Below, in pieces: positions 35,967-44,392 of a stretch of 64,000 bases of DNA. The notes under the pieces are model-generated. The model was not told where the DNA came from and made no database searches. It was given only the letters and a program-made list of their open reading frames with translations. This DNA is from Pelagimonas varians. GTDB taxonomy: Bacteria; Pseudomonadota; Alphaproteobacteria; Rhodobacterales; Rhodobacteraceae. The position numbers and the translations under genes were made by a program. Within the stretch, counting starts at the first letter, position 1, and each line of letters begins with the position of its first letter. The stretch spans positions 310,001 to 374,000 of the forward strand of contig NZ_QKMF01000002.1 of assembly GCF_003208435.1 (NCBI RefSeq). Reading direction: 5' to 3'.

Positions 35967-35972
35967 AAATAG

Positions 35973-36002
35973 AAAACCGCGCCTGATATCAGGCGCGGTT
36001 TT
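35973..36002. terminator. Perfect 30-base palindrome, bidirectional terminator between phyH-like gene and glyA
   Basis: Each arm is AAAACCGCGCCTGAT and its exact complement, flanked by A-runs on the left and T-runs on the right, so it works in both directions. It lies 7 bases after the PhyH stop and 54 after the glyA stop. Confidence 0.9.
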
Positions 36003-36055
36003 TGATTGTACTGTTCAGCGGATCAAGTGCTCCCGAAACTTAGATGCTCAAGCGA

Positions 36056-37342
36056 TCAAAGATCTGGGTACAGCGGGAACTTGGCGCAAAGGGCGGCCAC
36101 TTCGCCGCGTACCTTTTCCTCTACGGCGGAATTGCCGTCTGCGCCATTAGCGGCGATCCCATCGACCACTTCGATGATCCAATCCGCGATCTGGCGGAAC
36201 TCTGCCTCGCCAAAGCCGCGTGTGGTGCCGGCGGGCGACCCAAGGCGGATGCCCGAAGTCACAGTTGGCTTTTCGGGGTCAAAGGGCACACCATTTTTGT
36301 TGCAGGTGATATGCGCACGGCCCAAGGCTTTGTCGACGATATTGCCGGTCACGCCCTTGGGACGCAAATCAACCAGCACAACATGTGTATCGGTCCCATG
36401 GGTCACAGTGTCCAAACCGCCTTTGATCAACTGATCTGACAGCGCTTGAGCGTTCGCGATGACCTGCTTGGCATATTCTTTGAACTCGGGGCGCAGCGCT
36501 TCGCCAAAGGCAACTGCCTTGGCCGCGATGACATGCATCAAAGGACCACCCTGAATACCGGGGAAGATCGCCGAGTTGATTTTCTTGGCGATGGCTTCGT
36601 CGTTGGTCAGGATCATGCCGCCACGAGGGCCGCGCAATGTTTTATGCGTGGTGGTGGTGGCCACATGCGCGTGCGGGAAGGGGCTGGGGTGTTCGCCCGC
36701 CGCAACCAGACCGGCAAAGTGGGCCATATCAACGTGCAGGTAGGCACCAACCATATCGGCGATTTCGCGCATGCGCGCAAAGTCGATCTGGCGCGGAATG
36801 GCAGAGCCACCGGCGATGATCATCTTTGGCTTATGCTCTTTCGCCAACTCTTCGACCTGATCGTAGTCCAGCGTGTTGTCCTGACGGCGCACACCGTATT
36901 GAACAGCATTGAACCACTTGCCCGACTGGTTGGGGCGCGCACCGTGGGTCAAGTGACCACCGGCATCTAGGCTCATGCCCAAAATGGTGTCACCGGGCTG
37001 GATCAGCGCTTGGAACACACCTTGGTTGGCTTGCGACCCCGAGTTGGGCTGCACATTGGCGAAGTCGCAGCCAAACAGCTGTTTGGCACGGTCGATGGCC
37101 AGATTTTCTGCCACGTCTACATATTGGCAACCACCATAATAGCGACGGCCGGGATAGCCTTCGGCGTATTTGTTGGTCATCACGGACCCTTGGGCCTCCA
37201 TCACCGCGCGGGACACGATGTTTTCCGAGGCGATCAATTCGATCTCGTCGCGCTGACGACCAAGTTCGTTGGTGATCGAGCCAAATAGTTCAGGGTCACT
37301 GTCGGCAAGGGACTGTGAAAAGAAATCGCGAGATGCAGTCAT
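36056..37342 (-). CDS. glyA: Serine hydroxymethyltransferase
   Basis: 428 residues, family length. Motifs: [22 protein letters not shown] near the start, [30 protein letters not shown], the PLP lysine motif [19 protein letters not shown], and the C-terminal [21 protein letters not shown]. It interconverts serine and glycine with tetrahydrofolate. ATG 37342 follows GGAGCAGCCCA; a longer open frame to 37891 is antisense to nadK and rejected. Divergent from nadK. Confidence 0.97.
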   Translation of the reverse strand: MTASRDFFSQSLADSDPELFGSITNELGRQRDEIELIASENIVSRAVMEAQGSVMTNKYAEGYPGRRYYGGCQYVDVAENLAIDRAKQLFGCDFANVQPNSGSQANQGVFQALIQPGDTILGMSLDAGGHLTHGARPNQSGKWFNAVQYGVRRQDNTLDYDQVEELAKEHKPKMIIAGGSAIPRQIDFARMREIADMVGAYLHVDMAHFAGLVAAGEHPSPFPHAHVATTTTHKTLRGPRGGMILTNDEAIAKKINSAIFPGIQGGPLMHVIAAKAVAFGEALRPEFKEYAKQVIANAQALSDQLIKGGLDTVTHGTDTHVVLVDLRPKGVTGNIVDKALGRAHITCNKNGVPFDPEKPTVTSGIRLGSPAGTTRGFGEAEFRQIADWIIEVVDGIAANGADGNSAVEEKVRGEVAALCAKFPLYPDL

Positions 37343-37522
37343 TGGGCTGCTCCTTGATTGGGGGCGGGATGGATGCGGAATCGAATTGCGACGTTTCGTA
37401 TCGGAAACGATCCCAGAGGCAAAGGCGCTAAAGCGACGAAAGGCAATATTCTTGCGGCATCTCTGGTGTGTAGGGGGAACTTGTGATTGTTTCGGAGACA
37501 AAAGCGACAGACAGGAAACACC

Positions 37523-38284
37523 ATGTCCCTTCGAATTGCCTTTTGCGCATCGCGCGCGCCTATCGCTCAGGCGGCATTGGCTGGTCTGACGCGCCGCTTT
37601 GGCAATCATTCCGAGCACGGAGCAGATGTGATTGTCGCGCTGGGTGGCGATGGCTTTATGCTGCAAACGCTGCACAGGACCGAAAACAATCCAGCCGCTG
37701 TTTACGGTATGAACCGTGGCACAGTCGGCTTTTTGATGAATGAGTATTCGGAACACGGCCTTGAGGAGCGCCTGAAAGCAGCCGAGGTCACCGTGATTAA
37801 TCCGCTGGTGATGCGGGCCATTTGTACCGATGGGGTGGAACATCGTGGTCTGGCGATCAATGAGGTGTCGATCCTGCGGGCAGGTCCGCAAGCGGCACGG
37901 TTGCGGATCAGTGTCGATGGTCAGGTGCGCATGTCGGAACTTGTCTGCGATGGCGCGCTTGTGGCCACGCCAGCAGGGTCAACGGCCTACAACTATTCCG
38001 CACATGGCCCGATTTTGCCAATCGGGTCAGATGTTCTGGCGCTGACGGCTGTTGCGCCATTTCGTCCAAGGCGGTGGCGCGGTGCCTTGCTGCCAAAATC
38101 TGCCGAAGTGTCGATGGAGGTGTTGGACCCTGAAAAACGTCCAGTGATGGCCGAAGCGGACGGCGATTCTGTGCGGGATGTTTTGCAGGTGCATATCAAA
38201 TCGGAACCGGGCATTGAACACCGCGTGTTGTTTGACCCCGGTCACGGACTGGAAGAACGCCTGATCCGCGAACAGTTCGTGTAG
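37523..38284 (+). CDS. nadK: NAD kinase
   Basis: 253 residues, the short alphaproteobacterial NadK. The GGDG motif is in [16 protein letters not shown], followed by [12 protein letters not shown] and [18 protein letters not shown] and the substrate loop [25 protein letters not shown]. It phosphorylates NAD to NADP. ATG 37523 after GACAGGAAACACC. Converges on the OmpR-type regulator with stop codons 11 bases apart. Confidence 0.95.
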   Translation: MSLRIAFCASRAPIAQAALAGLTRRFGNHSEHGADVIVALGGDGFMLQTLHRTENNPAAVYGMNRGTVGFLMNEYSEHGLEERLKAAEVTVINPLVMRAICTDGVEHRGLAINEVSILRAGPQAARLRISVDGQVRMSELVCDGALVATPAGSTAYNYSAHGPILPIGSDVLALTAVAPFRPRRWRGALLPKSAEVSMEVLDPEKRPVMAEADGDSVRDVLQVHIKSEPGIEHRVLFDPGHGLEERLIREQFV

Positions 38285-38298
38285 ACGGAAGCCGTCTA
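38282..38298. repeat. Inverted repeat joining two convergent stop codons
   Basis: TAGACGG-AAG-CCGTCTA: the nadK stop TAG forms the start of one arm and the stop of the regulator (CTA on this strand) the end of the other. No U-tract, so weak as a terminator. The intergenic distance is minimal. Confidence 0.5.
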
Positions 38299-39015
38299 GC
38301 CAATCACTTCGGATTCAATCGCCAATACATAGCCGCGTCCGCGGACGGATTGGATCAGCGAATTTTGGGCATCCGGCGCGTCAATCTTGCGCCGCAGCCG
38401 CGACACGTGTGCATCAATAGAACGATCGGTGATCGAGACATTGTTGCCATATAGCTCGGTCATAATCGTGTCGCGCGGCAAGATTGTTCCGGCAGAAAGT
38501 GCAAGGGCGCGGAGCAATGAAAACTCGGCCCCCGTTAGGGCAATGGTCTCTTCATTGGCCAGCCGTTTCAGACTGTGTTGCTTTAGGTTCAGCTCAAATC
38601 CGCCAAATTCGAGACTTTTGATATCTGCGCCGGTTTCTGGTGTCGCGGTGGTTTGCGCCCGCCGCAGCACAGCTTTGATCCGCGCCAGAAGCTCACGTGG
38701 CTCATAGGGTTTGGTCAGGTAATCATCGGCCCCCAGCTCTAATCCGACGATACGGTCGAACACCTCGTCGCGGGCGGTGAGCATGATAATCGGGGTGCTG
38801 GCCTGTGCGCGGATTTCTCTAGCCAGATCAAGACCATCTGCGTCCGGGAGGTTTAAATCAAGCACAACCAGATCACAGGTGTTCGGGTCATAAAGTGCCC
38901 GGGTTTGCGCACCGGAGGACGCTGTGTGCGCCTTGTAACCATGCTTCACCAAGAAGCGGGTCAAAAAGGACGTCAGCTGCATGTCGTCATCGACAATCAA
39001 GATGCTCTGGTCCAT
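38296..39015 (-). CDS. OmpR/PhoB-family response regulator
   Basis: 239 residues. Receiver (ILIVDDDMQLTSFLTRFLVKHGY, acceptor Asp in CDLVVLDLNLPDADG, Lys in GADDYLTKPYEPREL) and OmpR winged helix (EETIALTGAEFSLLRAL, DRSIDAHVSRLRRKIDAPD, SVRGRGYVLA). Divergent from the hybrid kinase at 39106, with 90 bases between, so they are probably cognate. As the first regulatory gene next to the idr-type operon it is a candidate regulator of it (inference). Confidence 0.87.
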   Translation of the reverse strand: MDQSILIVDDDMQLTSFLTRFLVKHGYKAHTASSGAQTRALYDPNTCDLVVLDLNLPDADGLDLAREIRAQASTPIIMLTARDEVFDRIVGLELGADDYLTKPYEPRELLARIKAVLRRAQTTATPETGADIKSLEFGGFELNLKQHSLKRLANEETIALTGAEFSLLRALALSAGTILPRDTIMTELYGNNVSITDRSIDAHVSRLRRKIDAPDAQNSLIQSVRGRGYVLAIESEVIG

Positions 39016-39105
39016 GTCTTATCCTAACAGATGCGCGCAGCGCTAACACTGCCGTGCTGCACCAGTTTGCGCAAGAGCGCAATCCTGACGCCCAAGGAGC
39101 AGCCC

Positions 39106-41319
39106 ATGCCTGCCAGATCATTTGACTCTGCCCGCTTTTATTCCATCGGATTTGCAGCCATCGCGCTATTGGTTGTCACCGTGTCGCTTGGGCTGTTTTT
39201 GGGGACAGAGACGCGCCGCCAGTTTGGTGAAATCCAAGACAGTTGGAGCGATTACAACGGCGAGGTCGGGCAAAAAGGCGTCTGGATCAGCTCTATTCGC
39301 GGGCACCTTGGTTATGGCGGCATCATCCATAATTTCAAAAACTATGTGCTGCGGCGTGATGAAATCTATTTCCACCGGGTCGATTCCCAGATCCACCAAT
39401 TCAACGAAGTGGTCGATGCGTTCTTGGGGCAAACCCGAAACGAGGCAGAACGCAAAGCCTTGCTCGAACTCCAAGCTACGATTGGGCTGTATAGCCGGAA
39501 CCTTCAGGTTGCACAGCAAGCGATCCAAAAGGGGCGCGGCACAGCAGCAGTTGATGCGCTGGTCCGAATTGACGATTCTGCAGCCAAGCAGGCGCTTGCT
39601 GACCTTGAGGCGATTTGGACCCGCACGCGGGTGATGTCGACCCGGCGTATCTTTTCGGCGGTTGCACAGGGTCAAAAGCTGATCGGTGTCGGATTTGCAT
39701 CGATTGTGGCGCTGGTTTTGGCCGCTTTGACCATTGGCGCGCTGCTGGTTTTCATGCTGGGCGATATGCGGGCCGCGTTAGAGCGTCTGGCGCGTGAACT
39801 TTCGGCGCGGCGCAAAGCCGAGGCGGGGGAAACACGTCTTGCCAGTGTGGTCGAACAAAGCCCGGCGACCATTGTAATGACCGACACTGACGCCAAAATC
39901 GTATACGCCAATCGCCGCTTTCGAGAGCTGACAGGCTGGAGCAGTGATGATGTTTCGGGACAGACACCCAAGTTTCTGCAATCGGGGGATACCTCGCCCG
40001 AGACCTATGAGGATATTCGCGAAAAACTGGCTGGGGGCGAAGAATGGCACGGGGTTTTTCGCAACCGCAAACGGGATGGAACGACCTATTGGGCCGACAC
40101 TCGGATTTTGCCGCTGCTGGGCCCGGGCGGAGATGTGCAAAACTATATCAGCATTGGCGAAGACATCACCGAGCGCCGCCAAGCCCGCGAGCAAGTGGCC
40201 CGCGCGCAAAAGCTTGAGGCGGTTGGTCTGCTGGCGGGGGGCATTGCGCATGATTTCAACAATGTTTTGACAACCATCGTTGGCGCGGCGCATTTGGCAT
40301 CGCTTGATGCGCCCGAGGGCAGCGATATTGCGGGTGAGATCGAACAAATCGAGATCGCGGCAAAGCGGGCGCAAAGCCTTGTCCATGGCTTGTTGACCTT
40401 TGCGCGGCGCGAACCCGGAAAACCGCAACCTGTGGACCTTTGCGGTGTTGTTAAAGAGGTAGCCCGGCTGCTGAAGGCCTCGGTTCCACCGACGGTCAAG
40501 CTGGATTGCTCGGATGCTGTCGGCCACAAAATGGTGATGGCCGATCACACCAACCTGCATCAGATTGTGATGAACCTGTCGCGCAACGCAGCCGAGGCGA
40601 TTGGCGGCGAAGAAGGAGTGATCAGCGTCCGTGTAGCCGCCGTTGACGGAACGCCGCCCGAACTGGCGGAACGGGCCGATGGCTGGATGGTCATGGAAAT
40701 CGCCGACACCGGTCCAGGGATGTCTGCGGAAACCCGTGCCCGTCTGTTCGATCCGTTTTTCACCACCAAACCGCTTGGCAAAGGGTCCGGATTGGGGCTG
40801 GTTGTTGTCGCGGGATTGGTCGAAGAAATGGGCGGCCGGATCGAAGTGGATAGCGCCCCCGGTGAGGGGGCGAAATTTGTCATTTACCTGCCCGCGACAT
40901 CGCAACCCGAAGCCGCTCAGGAACAAAGGCAAAGCGAAACCCCGCGCGGCCACGAACGGATCATTCTGGTCGATGATGAAACGGAAATCAGCGCCACATG
41001 GCGGCGGGTACTGATGCGGCTTGGTTATCAGGTCGAGGCCTACACCAGTTCTGTTGTTGCGGCGGAAAAGCTGTCTGCGACGCCGAAAAAGTTTGATCTC
41101 TTGGTGACCGACATGGTGATGCCGGATCTGTCTGGCGAAGAATTGGCGAACCATGCGCGCAGCGTAAGCCCCGATATCCCCGTGATAATATGCACCGGGT
41201 ATTCACCTTCTGCGATTGATGTCACCGGCCAAGCACCAGTGATTCTGGCCAAGCCGATTGATCCACAGCACCTTGCCCGCCATATCCGCGCGGAACTGGA
41301 TGCAAACGCCGTAAAATAA
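39106..41319 (+). CDS. Hybrid sensor histidine kinase (TM-sensor-TM-PAS-HisKA-HATPase-REC)
   Basis: 737 residues. Helices at about 11-31 and 193-217 enclose a helical periplasmic sensor with RGHLGYGGIIHNFKNYVLRRDE (66-86), a motif I have seen in other sensor proteins but cannot name. PAS about 243-355, HisKA with H382 in GGIAHDFNNVLTTIVG, HATPase (TGPGMSAETRARLFDPFFTTK, GSGLGLVVVAGL) and receiver (RIILVDDETEISATW, Asp in VTDMVMPDLSG). ATG 39106 follows AAGGAG. It lies 243 bases upstream of the iodate-reductase-type operon. Confidence 0.87.
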   Translation: MPARSFDSARFYSIGFAAIALLVVTVSLGLFLGTETRRQFGEIQDSWSDYNGEVGQKGVWISSIRGHLGYGGIIHNFKNYVLRRDEIYFHRVDSQIHQFNEVVDAFLGQTRNEAERKALLELQATIGLYSRNLQVAQQAIQKGRGTAAVDALVRIDDSAAKQALADLEAIWTRTRVMSTRRIFSAVAQGQKLIGVGFASIVALVLAALTIGALLVFMLGDMRAALERLARELSARRKAEAGETRLASVVEQSPATIVMTDTDAKIVYANRRFRELTGWSSDDVSGQTPKFLQSGDTSPETYEDIREKLAGGEEWHGVFRNRKRDGTTYWADTRILPLLGPGGDVQNYISIGEDITERRQAREQVARAQKLEAVGLLAGGIAHDFNNVLTTIVGAAHLASLDAPEGSDIAGEIEQIEIAAKRAQSLVHGLLTFARREPGKPQPVDLCGVVKEVARLLKASVPPTVKLDCSDAVGHKMVMADHTNLHQIVMNLSRNAAEAIGGEEGVISVRVAAVDGTPPELAERADGWMVMEIADTGPGMSAETRARLFDPFFTTKPLGKGSGLGLVVVAGLVEEMGGRIEVDSAPGEGAKFVIYLPATSQPEAAQEQRQSETPRGHERIILVDDETEISATWRRVLMRLGYQVEAYTSSVVAAEKLSATPKKFDLLVTDMVMPDLSGEELANHARSVSPDIPVIICTGYSPSAIDVTGQAPVILAKPIDPQHLARHIRAELDANAVK

Positions 41320-41335
41320 CCCCTGACCGCCGGAT

Positions 41336-41355
41336 CGTTACAAAACGCAACAAAA
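41336..41355 (+). promoter_or_regulatory. Tandem 10-base repeat upstream of the idr-type operon
   Basis: CGTTACAAAA directly followed by CGCAACAAAA, 8 of 10 identical. Tandem repeats of about one helical turn are the usual binding pattern of OmpR/PhoB regulators. It lies 208-227 bases before idrP1, just after the kinase stop. The rest of 41320-41562 has CGCAAC...GTTGCG arms and a CCGGGG-TGAT-CCCCGG hairpin at 41433-41448. Confidence 0.35.
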
Positions 41356-41562
41356 CTAAAGGTTGCGTCACGCGGCCCGTAACACTTCTGCCGCTTGGCG
41401 GGCGTAGCTTGACTTTGGTTAAGTCATTCGGGCCGGGGTGATCCCCGGTTTCGAGTGCCAGCAAGAGCGTCACCAGCTTCAGCCAGCAACCATTGACGCC
41501 CTTGCCTATTCGAAAGGGTCGATTGCGCTATTGGCGTGTTTCGACCGGACAGGAGGCGAAAG

Positions 41563-42636
41563 ATGATCCGAACTCTGACCGTACTGGGCGCGATGCTTGC
41601 CGGCACGGCAGCACTGGCTCAGGACAGCGTGCCCATCCAGCCGATGGATGTGAACGCAGCCCGGGCCGAGCTGGGCAAGCGCATGTTCTATGACACCCGC
41701 CTATCAGGAGACACCACGTTGGCCTGCGCCAGCTGTCATTCCCCTGAAATGGCTTTCACAGATGGCGAGGCTTTGAGCCAAGCCTACACCGGCGCGGGGC
41801 ATTTCCGGAACTCTCCGACATTGGCCAATGTTGGCTATCGCGATGCCTGGCTTCATGATGGGCGCCTTGGCACCAATTTGAACGATGTGGCCCGTGAGAT
41901 GATCACGGAAACCTATCTGATGAATATGGACATGCGCATCATGCAAGAGCGCATGAAGCAAGATCCCAAATACGTCGAGATGTTTGCAGCCGCTGGTATG
42001 TCTGAGCCGTCCAATGGCGGTGCGCGCAATGCGCTGATGGACTTTATGAAAACCATCGTATCGCGCGGTGCCCCGATCGATAGCGGAGAGATGAGCGATG
42101 CTGCCAAGCGTGGCCAACTGGTTTTTGAAGATCGCGCGAACTGCGCGTCGTGTCATTCCGGCCCGCGCTATACCGACGACCAGCCGCACAACACCGGTGT
42201 CGGCGATAACCCTGACATCTGGGCAGACCCCGCGCGCCATTCGGCCTTTGTCACCTATGGTAAATTCATGGGTGTCGAAAACTATATGGCCCTGCGCGAA
42301 GATCTGGGGGCCTATATCCGCACCCACCGCGATGAAACGAAACGCAGCTTCCTGACCCCGACTTTGCGCGAACTGACCTACACCGCCCCCTACATGCACA
42401 ATGGCACCATTGGCACGCTCGAAGAGGTGGTGGAGTTTTATGACGCTGGCGGCGGCGACGACTCCTTGAAGGATGCGCGTTTGCAGCCCCTCGGACTGAC
42501 CCGAGGCGAAAAGGCCGATCTGGTTGCATTCCTAAAGGCGCTGTCGGGCGAAACCTTTGACATAGACGCTTACGTCTGGCGCGAGGACGACTTCGATTAC
42601 GAGCTGATCGAAGACTGGCGCAACGCAAAGAATTGA
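41563..42636 (+). CDS. idrP1: Periplasmic diheme cytochrome c peroxidase (IdrP-type)
   Basis: 357 residues with Sec signal MIRTLTVLGAMLAGTAALAQ. Two heme c sites CASCH at 55-59 and 194-198, with the second before RYTDDQPHNTGVG, and the family block APYMHNGTIGTLEEVVEFYDAGGG. CcpA/MauG fold: it reduces hydrogen peroxide using c-type cytochromes. In the iodate reductase system two such peroxidases (IdrP1, IdrP2) are thought to remove peroxide released by IdrAB. GGAGG precedes ATG 41563; an in-frame GTG at 41536 is less likely. Which gene is P1 and which P2 is assigned by order only. Confidence 0.82.
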   Translation: MIRTLTVLGAMLAGTAALAQDSVPIQPMDVNAARAELGKRMFYDTRLSGDTTLACASCHSPEMAFTDGEALSQAYTGAGHFRNSPTLANVGYRDAWLHDGRLGTNLNDVAREMITETYLMNMDMRIMQERMKQDPKYVEMFAAAGMSEPSNGGARNALMDFMKTIVSRGAPIDSGEMSDAAKRGQLVFEDRANCASCHSGPRYTDDQPHNTGVGDNPDIWADPARHSAFVTYGKFMGVENYMALREDLGAYIRTHRDETKRSFLTPTLRELTYTAPYMHNGTIGTLEEVVEFYDAGGGDDSLKDARLQPLGLTRGEKADLVAFLKALSGETFDIDAYVWREDDFDYELIEDWRNAKN

Positions 42637-42644
42637 GGAGCCGG

Positions 42645-43775
42645 ATGATGAAACACACAACCGCAATCACCTTTGGGTTGGCCCTTCTGGCGACCCCGCT
42701 GCTTGCAGATATGCCGCGCCCTGACGGGCTGTCGGCCTTGGGCGACGCGCCAATTCCGGCGGACAATCCCATGAGCCCCGAAAAAATCGCGCTTGGCGAA
42801 ATGCTGTTCTTTGATCCGATTTTGTCGGGCAATTACGACATGCCGTGTTCGGCGTGCCACCTGCCCGATGCGGGCTGGGCGGTTCAGGCACCGATCAGCT
42901 TTGGCTATCCGGGCACAACGCATTGGCGCAACAGCCAAACCATTGTGAACTCGGCCTATTATGGCAAGTTGTTCTGGGCGGGATCGTCTGGATCGCTTGA
43001 ACATCAGGCCCGATCTGCGGCACGCGGCGGGGTTGCTGGCAACGGCGAAGACGACATGATGGAAGCGCGGCTGGCCTTTGTTCCGGAATACCGCGAACAG
43101 TTTGCCGACGTTTTTGGTGATGACTGGCCCAACATCCGCCATGCCTATGATGCCATCGCGGCCTATGAACGGACCATCGTTCAGACCGACACACCGTTTG
43201 ACAAATACATGAACGGTGATGATGCAGCCCTAAGCGAGGCGCAGGTGCGCGGGCTTGAACTGTTTTCTGGCAAGGCCAATTGCACCAGCTGTCACACGGG
43301 TCCCATGCTGACGGACGAGAAATACTATAACCTCGGCGTGCCGCCTTATTCCGGTTGGCAAGAAGACGAGATCGCGCAAATCACTTTCCGGTTCGAATTG
43401 TTCGCCAAAGGATCGACCGAGGAGATGTATCGGTCAACCAAGGATGATCCGGGCTTGTATTTCCGCACCAAGCAAAAGGCCGACAAAGGCAAATTCCGCA
43501 CACCCAGCCTGCGCTACACTAAATACACCTATCCCTACATGCACAACGGCATGTTGGAGACGCTGCGCGATGTGGTCGAATTCTACAACGACGGTGGCGG
43601 TGTGAATGAATTTGCCGACAACAAAACCGCGATGATCCAGCCCTTGGGCCTGAGCGATGGTGAAATGGACGATCTGGTCGCTTTCCTCGAAAGCCTATCG
43701 GGCGAGGAACTGCTGATCGACGCGCCTGAATTGCCTGAAATGCAACCGCTGCCCGCCACTGCGGCCGCGAACTGA
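42645..43775 (+). CDS. idrP2: Periplasmic diheme cytochrome c peroxidase (IdrP-type), second copy
   Basis: 376 residues with Sec signal (FGLALLATPLLADMP). Heme sites CSACH at 68-72 and CTSCH at 213-217. Also TTHWRNSQTIVNSAYYGKLFWAGSSGSLEHQA and YPYMHNGMLETLRDVVEFYNDGGG. Only about a third resembles the first copy, so it is not a recent duplication. GAGGAG precedes two adjacent ATGs (42645, 42648). It is 8 bases after the first peroxidase and 17 before the Rieske gene, in one operon. Confidence 0.82.
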   Translation: MMKHTTAITFGLALLATPLLADMPRPDGLSALGDAPIPADNPMSPEKIALGEMLFFDPILSGNYDMPCSACHLPDAGWAVQAPISFGYPGTTHWRNSQTIVNSAYYGKLFWAGSSGSLEHQARSAARGGVAGNGEDDMMEARLAFVPEYREQFADVFGDDWPNIRHAYDAIAAYERTIVQTDTPFDKYMNGDDAALSEAQVRGLELFSGKANCTSCHTGPMLTDEKYYNLGVPPYSGWQEDEIAQITFRFELFAKGSTEEMYRSTKDDPGLYFRTKQKADKGKFRTPSLRYTKYTYPYMHNGMLETLRDVVEFYNDGGGVNEFADNKTAMIQPLGLSDGEMDDLVAFLESLSGEELLIDAPELPEMQPLPATAAAN

Positions 43776-43792
43776 GAGAGGGACAGGAAACA

Positions 43793-44380
43793 ATGAAAGA
43801 TCTTGATCCAAAAATCGCCGCTGCCGTGAACGGCGAAAACGGCGAAGCTGCCAAGGCAGGCACCCGCAAGTGCCTGATGAACCGGCGGCAGTTCTTGCTG
43901 ACATCCGGCCTGACCACAACGGTTGTCATGGTCGGCATTCCCGGCATGCCCGAGGCGGAAACCCCCGCCGTTGTGTCGACCTATCCGCGCAAGCTGATCG
44001 GTAAATTGTCGGAGTTGAAGACAGATGAGCCATTGTCGTTCGAATACCCTGATGAAGGCCAATATGCCGAAAGCATTCTGGTCAAGCTGGGCACCAAAGC
44101 GGGCGGCGGTATCGGGGCCGAAGAGGACGTGGTTGCCTTTAACTACACCTGCACCCACCAAGGCGGGCCGCTTCAGGGCACCTACAAAGCCGCAGACAAG
44201 GCTTTGGGCCCATGCCCGTTGCACCTGACCACCTTTGATCTGACACGCCACGGCATCTTTATTGCCGGTCAGGCCTATCAATCGCTTCCGCAAGTGCTGC
44301 TCGAAGTGGATGGCGACGACATTTACGCCGTCGGCATGTTTGGCCTGATCTATGGCCGTTACGACAATCTTCAGGGCTAA
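43793..44380 (+). CDS. idrB: Tat-exported Rieske iron-sulfur subunit (IdrB/AioB family)
   Basis: 195 residues. Twin-arginine signal NRRQFLLTSG (30-39) followed by a hydrophobic stretch. Rieske ligands C120-T-H122 and C141-P-L-H144. The cysteines that make the disulfide in classical Rieske proteins are absent (CTHQGG, CPLHLT), as in some AioB proteins. It would carry electrons between the molybdenum subunit and periplasmic cytochromes; the large subunit lacks its own signal and would be co-exported. It follows two peroxidases and precedes the molybdenum subunit. Confidence 0.85.
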   Translation: MKDLDPKIAAAVNGENGEAAKAGTRKCLMNRRQFLLTSGLTTTVVMVGIPGMPEAETPAVVSTYPRKLIGKLSELKTDEPLSFEYPDEGQYAESILVKLGTKAGGGIGAEEDVVAFNYTCTHQGGPLQGTYKAADKALGPCPLHLTTFDLTRHGIFIAGQAYQSLPQVLLEVDGDDIYAVGMFGLIYGRYDNLQG

Positions 44381-44392
44381 GGAGGAACCCCC

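Noticed and set aside
37343-37891. Upstream extension of glyA across nadK
   Set aside because: No family likeness and overlaps nadK; ATG 37342 has the ribosome site.
39778-41154. 458-codon open frame antisense to the kinase at 39106
   Set aside because: Kinase motifs lie on the plus strand through the region.
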